Assembly (NCBI GenBank): GCA_015520145.1
Contig: WAQR01000078.1
Coordinates: 1 to 10,458 of the forward strand
DNA: 10,458 bases
Direction of reading: 5' to 3'
Source: Candidatus Hydrothermarchaeota archaeon
Lineage (GTDB): Archaea; Hydrothermarchaeota; Hydrothermarchaeia; Hydrothermarchaeales; WAQR01
Shown here: positions 5,143-10,458 of the stretch, in pieces
Layout: each line of letters opens with the position of its first letter
Numbering within the stretch: position 1 is the stretch's first letter
Notes under the pieces: generated by a model
Databases searched by the model: none
Told to the model about the DNA's origin: nothing
Seen by the model: the letters and a program-made list of their open reading frames with translations, nothing else
Position numbers and translations under genes: made by a program

Positions 5143-5157
5143 TATATAAATCTTTCC
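5143..5157 (-). promoter_or_regulatory. BRE/TATA promoter of the ftsZ unit
   Basis: The minus strand reads GGAAAGATTTATATA, a purine-rich BRE-like GGAAAG followed by the TATA box TTTATATA. The predicted transcription start is near 5120, giving a leader of about 30 nt to the ATG at 5090. Confidence 0.65.
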
Positions 5158-5271
5158 GTCAAAGTGGTTGTTATGCTGGTTTTATAGGAAATAATATGTA
5201 GACAATCCATATTTACTGTTATATACATATATAATGGCTCTATTGATTATAATTTTACTAAATATGCCGAT

Positions 5272-5287
5272 GGAAAGATATATATAT
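5272..5287 (+). promoter_or_regulatory. BRE/TATA promoter of the wHTH gene divergent from ftsZ
   Basis: GGAAAGATATATATAT resembles the ftsZ BRE/TATA in composition and points the other way. The transcription start would be near 5310, about 50 nt before the ATG at 5360. The core AGATATATATATCT is also palindromic. A second A/T-rich stretch at 5219-5234 could be an alternative TATA box. Confidence 0.5.
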
Positions 5288-5320
5288 CTGTGAGTGAACA
5301 TAATATTAGTAGATATGCGA

Positions 5321-5353
5321 ATAGTGATTGAAATAGTGATTGATAGCGGTTGA
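5321..5353. repeat. Triple 11-bp direct repeat just before the wHTH gene
   Basis: ATAGTGATTGA occurs at 5321-5331 and 5333-5343, and a two-mismatch copy, ATAGCGGTTGA, at 5343-5353. Starts are 12 and 10 bp apart, close to one DNA turn, and the block ends 6 nt before the ATG at 5360. This spacing suits a row of protein-binding sites, possibly for the encoded protein itself. No Shine-Dalgarno site is visible in the same space. Confidence 0.7.
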
Positions 5354-5359
5354 AATAAT

Positions 5360-5941
5360 ATGGAAGAATATGTTTCTATAAAGATAGGTATCCAGGATCG
5401 TGCTGGCAGGTCAAGACTCGAGATAGAGGGGCTGGACTTTCAAAAGGCCAGGGAAAAGGTTGAGGAGTATATGGAGTATATATTCCGAACCGAGAGGTTT
5501 GTGAATGTTGATATCGAAAGCAGAAGCAGAGATGGGACGAGTCTTGTTACCAGGAGTTTTGAACGTATCGGGTATCATGAGATAGTTGATAGTGTTGTCG
5601 AGTTTTTGAGATTTATATATAAGATCGGGCCTTCACATGAGCCGTCAGGGCAATCGTTATCAAAGATAGGGCCTGAATATATTTCAACATGGCTTAGCAG
5701 ATATGACATAGAAAACATGTCTCAAAAAGACAAGGTGCTGCACCTTTTGAAAAATAACCATCCAGATGGATGGGTTCGTTCCCAGGATCTCCAGGAGGAA
5801 TATGAAATTATCTATGGAGAGAAGATAAAGTTGAGTTCACTTTCTACATACCTTTCGAGGTTCTATAGCAGGGGGATACTGGAGAGGAAGGGTTCAAGGG
5901 CGCAGAGGGAATATAAGGTGTCTGAGATGGCTATGGTATGA
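5360..5941 (+). CDS. Protein of unknown function with C-terminal winged-helix-like domain, divergent from ftsZ
   Basis: This is a 193-aa soluble protein that I do not recognise by family. The N-terminal 85 residues are alternating strands and charged helices (a VSIKIGIQDRAG strand, then an AREKVEEYMEYIF helix). A polar linker follows (about 88-108). The C-terminal 70 residues resemble a winged helix: QKDKVLHLLKNNHPDGWVRS, a second helix DLQEEYEIIYGEKI, a recognition helix SSLSTYLSRFYSRGILER and a wing RAQREYKV. This arrangement suggests a DNA-binding regulator. It is transcribed away from ftsZ across a 269-bp gap with its own BRE/TATA (5272-5287) and three direct repeats before the ATG. Control of ftsZ or of itself is inference. 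The start is the first ATG in frame after the repeats. Confidence 0.75.
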   Translation: MEEYVSIKIGIQDRAGRSRLEIEGLDFQKAREKVEEYMEYIFRTERFVNVDIESRSRDGTSLVTRSFERIGYHEIVDSVVEFLRFIYKIGPSHEPSGQSLSKIGPEYISTWLSRYDIENMSQKDKVLHLLKNNHPDGWVRSQDLQEEYEIIYGEKIKLSSLSTYLSRFYSRGILERKGSRAQREYKVSEMAMV

Positions 5942-6003
5942 TTTCCCAATACAACTAACTGACGTCCAAGATCCCGTATCCTATCTCCTATAATACCCGC
6001 GAC

Positions 6004-6014
6004 AGATTTATATT
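6004..6014 (+). promoter_or_regulatory. TATA box of the ZPR1-Nip7-FKBP operon
   Basis: AGATTTATATT resembles the AGATTTATATA of the ftsZ promoter. It lies 25-35 nt before the ATG at 6039, so the mRNA would be leaderless or have only a few leader bases. That fits the absence of a clear Shine-Dalgarno site there. Confidence 0.6.
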
Positions 6015-6038
6015 CTTTCAGGTCACCTTTTTCATGTC

Positions 6039-6650
6039 ATGTACAAAGGATTCATATGCCCGGTGTGCAGGACAGGGAAACTGAACGTTACATTCAATAT
6101 CCACGAAATCCCATATTTTGGAGAGATTATGGAGAGTGTGGCGCTGTGCAGCGGCTGTCACTACAGGCATACAGATGTAATCTCCCTGCAGGAAAAAGCG
6201 CCTGTAAAATATATCCTGAAGGTCGAACGGGAAGAGGATCTCAATATCAGGGTTGTAAGGTCAAGCCAGTGTAAAGTAGAGATACCAGAGCTTGGGGCTG
6301 AGATAACACCTGGAGCAGCCGCGGATGGTTTCATATCCAACGTGGAGGGCATCTTGAATCGAGTTGAAGATGCGGTCATGACTTCGATAATCCCTGATAC
6401 CAGGCAGACCAGACCCGCCAATGGTGACCTTGGTGACCTTAGTGACCTTTCACCAGCCCGGCGGCTAAAAGGCAGGAAAAAACTTACGTCTAAAGAGCAG
6501 CAGGCAGCAAGGATACTGGATAAGATAAGGAGGATAAAAGAAGGAAAAGAAAAGATTACCCTTATCCTTGATGATCCCTCCGGCAACAGTGCAATCATAT
6601 CTGACAGGGCAGAGAAGGTGGAGGGAAGGAGGCGGGAGGATGAAATTTAG
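6039..6650 (+). CDS. ZPR1 zinc-finger domain protein
   Basis: This is a 203-aa protein. The N-terminus holds a four-cysteine zinc site, CPVC (7-10) and CSGC (37-40), with the intervening FNIHEIPYFGEIMESVALC segment typical of the ZPR1 domain. A beta-rich region (about 50-115) includes RVVRSSQCKVEIPELGAEI and TPGAAADGFISNVEGIL, also family hallmarks. After a variable, charged insert (about 125-170), the conserved ending ITLILDDPSGNSAI (172-185) completes the domain. Eukaryotic ZPR1 binds and helps fold the translation factor eEF1A; archaeal single-domain members are presumed to do something similar, which is inference. It is the first gene of an operon. Its 3' end overlaps the Nip7-like start by 11 nt. 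Confidence 0.9.
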   Translation: MYKGFICPVCRTGKLNVTFNIHEIPYFGEIMESVALCSGCHYRHTDVISLQEKAPVKYILKVEREEDLNIRVVRSSQCKVEIPELGAEITPGAAADGFISNVEGILNRVEDAVMTSIIPDTRQTRPANGDLGDLSDLSPARRLKGRKKLTSKEQQAARILDKIRRIKEGKEKITLILDDPSGNSAIISDRAEKVEGRRREDEI

Positions 6651-7131
6651 ACCTCTAAGTAATAAAGAGCATGAAATACTAAAAAAGCTCGGTTGGGAGT
6701 TTGGTATTGATATTGACAGAATCCTTGAGGGTAATGAAGTCCTTGTCTCGTATAATGGGAGAACCGAGGTCTTTATTACAAATCCAGAGACCGCCGATAC
6801 TCTTAAGAGAATTAAAAAAGACCCCTACTCTGTCGGCCTTTACATAGGAGAGATCAAAAATGGCAGGTTCTTCCTGGGGATTGAGGGTGCAACTCTAATA
6901 AACAGGTTTACAAAAAAGAAAGTCTTTGTCACAAGAAAGGCAGAACAGTTAGTTTTATATAAGAGGGATGTGTTGTCTAAGTCAATAATCAAATACGCTG
7001 AAGATATTAAAGTAGGTGAGAAATGCCTGATTGTAAACGAAGATGATGAGGTCCTTGCAATAGGTATTAAGAGGCGAGATTTTATTGAAAATATTATTGA
7101 CAGAGGATGGTATTTAAGGAAAGGTGAGTAA
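6640..7131 (+). CDS. Nip7-like PUA-domain RNA-binding protein
   Basis: This is a 163-aa protein with a pre-PUA domain (1-90) starting MKFRPLSNKEHE, close to the RPLSxxE start of Nip7. The C-terminal PUA domain (about 93-163) has a KVFVTRKAEQLVLYKRDVLS strand-loop and ends GWYLRKGE. Nip7 in eukaryotes and archaea binds RNA and takes part in large-subunit pre-rRNA processing; an archaeal ribosome or RNA-modification role is likely here. The frame is open further upstream to 6568, but ATG 6640 is chosen because GGGAGG (6634-6639) lies immediately upstream and the family starts here. The more distant GGAGG-like run (6620-6631) may serve as the ribosome site. It overlaps ZPR1 by 11 nt, and its stop is one base from the FKBP ATG, so the three are translationally coupled. 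Confidence 0.82.
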   Translation: MKFRPLSNKEHEILKKLGWEFGIDIDRILEGNEVLVSYNGRTEVFITNPETADTLKRIKKDPYSVGLYIGEIKNGRFFLGIEGATLINRFTKKKVFVTRKAEQLVLYKRDVLSKSIIKYAEDIKVGEKCLIVNEDDEVLAIGIKRRDFIENIIDRGWYLRKGE

Positions 7132-7132
7132 A

Positions 7133-7858
7133 ATGGTGCTTGAGAAAGGGGATTTTGTTAGGGTCAATTATACTGGAAAAATAAAGGAAACAGGGAAGAT
7201 ATTTGATACAACCGATGAGAAGGTTGCAAGGGAAAATGATCTTTATAACGAAAATATCAATTTCAAACCCTCGCCTATTGTCATCGGTGCAGGGCATGTT
7301 ATTAAAGGGCTCGATGACGCCCTTGTGGGTACTGAGGTCGGAGAAAAGAAGACCATAGAGATCCCGCCAGAGCTTGGCTATGGTTTGAGGGATCCCAAGA
7401 AGATTAAGGTAATACCTATAAAGGATTTCAAAAAACAGGGGATAAGGCCGATGCCGGGCATTATAATAGAGTCTGATGGTAAGTTTGGAAAGGTTCAGAG
7501 TGTCGGGTCTGGCAGGGTAAGGGTGGATTTTAATTATGAACTTGCAGGAAAAAGACTTGAGTATGAGATATCTGTCAAGGAGAAGATAAATAAGCTGGAG
7601 GAGAAGATAAGGCTTCTTTTGGAGCTGAATTTTCCTTTTGCAAAGCCGGATGACCATGAGATAAGAATCGAGGATAAAACTGCTGTGATCACACTGGCAG
7701 ATGTGATAAAATCGAAGAGAGAGGCGATTATATCAAAACATTCAATTTCACGGGATATATTTAAGTTCCTGGACGAGATAAATGAAGTCCATTTTATTGA
7801 AGTCTTTAAGAGGGATGAGGGTGATGTGGTGAAAAAAGATGACGGGGGAAAGGGATAG
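7133..7858 (+). CDS. FKBP-type peptidyl-prolyl isomerase, long SlyD-like form
   Basis: This is a 241-aa cytosolic chaperone-isomerase that speeds cis/trans isomerisation at proline. The FKBP fold is split as in SlyD proteins. The first part has VRVNYTGKIKETGKIFDTT (9-27), IGAGHVIKGLDDALVGTEVG (51-70) and PPELGYG (78-84). An insert-in-flap chaperone domain covers about 85-130 (DPKKIKVIPIKDFKKQGIRP and after). The fold then closes with VDFNYELAGKRLEYEISV (131-148). A further C-terminal region of about 90 residues (KLEEKIRLLLELNF onward) is known from the long archaeal FKBPs of about 26 kDa. A GTG at 7124 is in frame, but ATG 7133 is preferred, with AAGGTGAG just upstream. It is the third gene of the operon, one base after the Nip7-like stop. 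Confidence 0.92.
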   Translation: MVLEKGDFVRVNYTGKIKETGKIFDTTDEKVARENDLYNENINFKPSPIVIGAGHVIKGLDDALVGTEVGEKKTIEIPPELGYGLRDPKKIKVIPIKDFKKQGIRPMPGIIIESDGKFGKVQSVGSGRVRVDFNYELAGKRLEYEISVKEKINKLEEKIRLLLELNFPFAKPDDHEIRIEDKTAVITLADVIKSKREAIISKHSISRDIFKFLDEINEVHFIEVFKRDEGDVVKKDDGGKG

Positions 7859-7918
7859 TGGGAGAGGAATAGAGAATGGGGTGTGAAAATTTCCGGGCTG
7901 TTAAGGCTGTTAGTTGTG

Positions 7919-10458
7919 TCAGTGCATGCCCATGCGCATCACGGTGAAATACACTGTAGAAGAGTTCATGTTTCCTGCTGTGTCGTTCGCATAGACTGTG
8001 ACATTGTGCTGTCCACAATGTAAGGATGTCAATCCTGTTGAGAACGTGGTTGTCTCATTTGAGGTTGTTACGTTTGATTGCCCGTCCAGAGAATAGCCGA
8101 CCCAGCCTATGCCGCTTAGTGCGTCTGTGACAGTATATTCCAGATCGACAGAATGTGTGTTGTATGTAGTGTTTTCCGGCGAGGTTATTATGATTGCGGG
8201 TGGGGATTTGTCGAGTCGAACTGTGGCAGATTTTACAGCCTCGTTATTTCCAGCGTTATCTACAGAGTAATATCTGACATAATTTGTACCCTCATCCGAT
8301 ATCAGGATAGATGTCCCAACTGTCGTGGGTGTACAGGTGTCGTTTTGATCCACGCAGTAGTAGGTGTTCGCAATACCGCTTGTGTTGTCTGTGGGGGTTA
8401 AGGTTACGATGACATCTGCATTCTGCCAGCCTGTGGGTGCGTTGTCGGTTGTTACAGGAGGGGTCGTGTCCCCCCGGTCTGTCATGTAGAATACCGCAGC
8501 TTTGCTGGATCTGCCTATACTCGCATTTATGGTATACAGCCCTGGTGCACCAGAGCTGTCAAAGCTAAATTCGAAACTCCCAAACCTGTTTAGGGTCACG
8601 TTCCTCTTTTCTGAAAATACCTGTGTGCTGTTTGGCCCTGTTATGGTCAGACGAACCAGGGATTCGACCTGGTCATGGCTGTATGCCTCCACGTCAATTT
8701 TTACCTGGTCGCCGTATGAATAGATGTTTTTATCTGTCGTAATGCCGGTTATGACAACACCTCTTACATCGAACCTCTCAGTCCCTGAGGCAATGACAGA
8801 GTTATTCAGGAATATCCCGTATATGATGGAATGGGTACCAGGTGTTTCACCTGTTTTAAACTCTAAGGTCAATTCTTTTATCTCGCTAACAGGGATTAGA
8901 ATATCTGTGCTGTTTGTGTATACCCGGCCGCCCATCCAGTCGTAAACCCAGATTCTAACTGACCCGTTTATGTCTTTTATCCCGTTATTTTCGAGCTTTA
9001 GGAAGAGTGTTCCGTTTTCTGATGGTGCATAGGTTTTTCTGTCTACTTTTGATTCAAGGAACCTTGCACTGTATCCACGCACATCGAAACTGATTGACCC
9101 GTATTGTGAGATGTTTGATGTATCCTCTTCCAGCAGATATGATACAGGATAGCTGTCTGTCCTGGTGTATTCCGGGATTGTGAAGTTCCACTGCATCGAT
9201 ACAGTTTTGCCTGAAAAGGTCTCTTTGGTTGAAAACATGTCAGAACTGATTTTCAGTGTTGCGTTTTCAAGGTGGGTTGAGGAATTGATTTCTGCGTAGA
9301 GTGTTACAATGTTCCCTGGTACGTAGATGCTTTTATCTGTCTGAAGGAATACTGCTCCATCGGGCTTTACACTAAGGTAATGGTCGCCCAGAATTATTGC
9401 CCTGCCAGAAGATTGGTAGATTCCCCAGAAAAGTTTTTGGGAGGTAGTGGGTGCAGAGACTGCTACCGTGATGTTTTTCCGTTCGCCTGCACTCAGGTTG
9501 AAATACCTGACCTCTTCACTTCCACTTAGGGCTATTTTAAGCCAGGCATTTTCTATGCTCATGCCGATGTTTTCTATATCAAAGGTTATTGTAGCGTTTT
9601 CACCTGGAGTATAGTAATCCCTGTCTGTAAGGACATCCACGCTCACATTGGCACCTGACACTTTCAGGTTCAGGTTCCCTGTGTGATTTCCGATAAGATA
9701 TTCCAGTTCATATTCGTCAGCATTCAGGTCGTATGGTACTATAAATGAGATGTTATCCTGCCTGATTTCACCTGGTTCCAGATAGACCTGTTCTGCCACT
9801 TCCAGGATCCCCGGCACAGTTATGGTTAGTTCGTCCAAGGCGGCGACTCCGCCGGTGTTCTCCAGTGACAGGAACAAAGTGGCGTTGTCTCCCGGGGCAT
9901 AGCTGACCCTGTCCAGTGAGGCGTTGATTGGTCTTATCTCTCCTGGCTTGATTGGAAGTACAGAATACTTCTTATCTGCCAGCACTGCGCTGCCGTAAAA
10001 CGCGCTTGCCTCAAGCGTGTAGTTGCCTGCTGTAACGTAGGGCAGTGAGATGTTCATTGCCCGGGTCAAGTTGTCCACAGGTAAAATCGTGAACATTGAA
10101 CTGGCAGATGCTATTGCGGTATTATTATCGTTTATGACCCTGACCTCAAGCCTTCCGCTGGCGTTTCGGGAGCCTGTATTGGAGAGGTTGACTTCCAGGG
10201 AGATATTCCTTCTTGACCTGGGTTCGTTCAGGACGTTTACCGAGTCTATTGAGATTGATTCCTTTTCCGTGCTTACTATTACCGTTTCGTTTCCCGAGAG
10301 CAGCAGCTTGTCCAGGGCGGTTCTCGCGCTGTAGATAATGGTCTGTTCCCCGGCAGGTACTGAGGCAGTTAGACCAAATCTGGCAGTCAGGTTCTCGCCT
10401 GATTTTATCAGGAAAGATGAGCCGATAGTTTCGCTTTCCGTCTCAAGCATAACATTTA
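7919..10458 (-). CDS. Large modular surface protein with Ig-like repeats (N-terminus beyond right edge)
   Basis: About 845 residues are visible. The frame is still open at the edge and there is no signal peptide, so the Met at 10450 is probably internal. Counting from that Met, a module with a YxPGxNATLxLxxxNxG-type opening repeats near residues 183, 279, 375, 473 and 576, 96-103 residues apart. These are Ig/CARDB-like beta sandwiches common in archaeal cell-surface proteins. From about 661 two different Ig-like domains follow, each opened by a TPP or SPP motif (DTTPPVTT, DKSPPAIIIT). The second includes NVTVYANDTAGN. More than 30 Asn-x-Ser/Thr sequons point to an N-glycosylated external protein. 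It ends YFTVMRMGMH with no transmembrane helix or sorting tail, so anchoring must be N-terminal or indirect. A role in adhesion or the cell envelope is inferred. It converges with the FKBP gene, 60 bp away. Confidence 0.85.
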   Translation of the reverse strand, partial: NVMLETESETIGSSFLIKSGENLTARFGLTASVPAGEQTIIYSARTALDKLLLSGNETVIVSTEKESISIDSVNVLNEPRSRRNISLEVNLSNTGSRNASGRLEVRVINDNNTAIASASSMFTILPVDNLTRAMNISLPYVTAGNYTLEASAFYGSAVLADKKYSVLPIKPGEIRPINASLDRVSYAPGDNATLFLSLENTGGVAALDELTITVPGILEVAEQVYLEPGEIRQDNISFIVPYDLNADEYELEYLIGNHTGNLNLKVSGANVSVDVLTDRDYYTPGENATITFDIENIGMSIENAWLKIALSGSEEVRYFNLSAGERKNITVAVSAPTTSQKLFWGIYQSSGRAIILGDHYLSVKPDGAVFLQTDKSIYVPGNIVTLYAEINSSTHLENATLKISSDMFSTKETFSGKTVSMQWNFTIPEYTRTDSYPVSYLLEEDTSNISQYGSISFDVRGYSARFLESKVDRKTYAPSENGTLFLKLENNGIKDINGSVRIWVYDWMGGRVYTNSTDILIPVSEIKELTLEFKTGETPGTHSIIYGIFLNNSVIASGTERFDVRGVVITGITTDKNIYSYGDQVKIDVEAYSHDQVESLVRLTITGPNSTQVFSEKRNVTLNRFGSFEFSFDSSGAPGLYTINASIGRSSKAAVFYMTDRGDTTPPVTTDNAPTGWQNADVIVTLTPTDNTSGIANTYYCVDQNDTCTPTTVGTSILISDEGTNYVRYYSVDNAGNNEAVKSATVRLDKSPPAIIITSPENTTYNTHSVDLEYTVTDALSGIGWVGYSLDGQSNVTTSNETTTFSTGLTSLHCGQHNVTVYANDTAGNMNSSTVYFTVMRMGMH

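Noticed and set aside
7094..7657. Minus-strand open frame of 187 codons
   Set aside because: It is antisense to the FKBP gene, with no ribosome site and no plausible protein features.

Overview
The window looks like a euryarchaeal chromosome. The pointers are a myo-inositol-1-phosphate synthase of the short prokaryotic type, an archaeal-type FtsZ, an archaeal ZPR1 zinc-finger protein, a Nip7-like PUA protein, a long SlyD-type FKBP, PIN/DUF104 toxin-antitoxin genes, archaeal A/T-rich TATA boxes and a heavily N-glycosylatable surface protein. I cannot name the genus from sequence alone.

Region 1 (1-1845) is rearranged and decaying. A minus-strand DUF104 antitoxin and PIN toxin pair (675-857, 187-684) lies upstream of what appears to be the first four codons of carA (1-13, continuing off the left edge). 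Bases 1-286 recur at 1459-1744 with two mismatches, and the right copy continues directly into a repeat of 1150-1187. This is what a tandem duplication of about 1.46 kb followed by an internal deletion of about 0.86 kb in the right copy would leave. The right copy carries a carA remnant (N-terminus joined to C-terminus, frameshifted, catalytic Glu replaced) and the last 32 codons of the PIN gene. A further remnant, probably of a DUF3368-type PIN protein, lies at 927-1070.

Region 2 (1846-3349) has a PadR-like regulator divergent from ino1. The shared 124-bp intergenic region holds a 7-4-7 inverted repeat and an A/T-rich TATA region. Ino1 makes the inositol phosphate used for archaeal inositol lipids or solutes.

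Region 3 (3396-5941) is a minus-strand unit of ftsZ followed by two small unknown genes (68 and 86 aa). The first has a strong Shine-Dalgarno site and the second overlaps it by 4 nt. Divergent from ftsZ is a 193-aa protein with a C-terminal winged-helix-like domain, preceded by an 11-bp motif repeated three times.

Region 4 (6004-7858) is a compact plus-strand operon of ZPR1, a Nip7-like PUA protein and an FKBP-type prolyl isomerase, with overlapping or abutting ends. It suggests a translation, ribosome and protein-folding module.

Region 5 (7919-10458) is the C-terminal 845 or so residues of a large minus-strand surface protein. It has five Ig-like modules about 100 residues apart, two further Ig-like domains, more than 30 N-glycosylation sequons and no visible C-terminal membrane anchor. 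Its N-terminus lies beyond the right edge.

I saw no tRNA, rRNA, CRISPR array or transposase. The nearest thing to an undescribed system is the ftsZ-linked pair of small genes together with the divergent wHTH gene. The most unusual sequence structure is the carA/PIN duplication scar.
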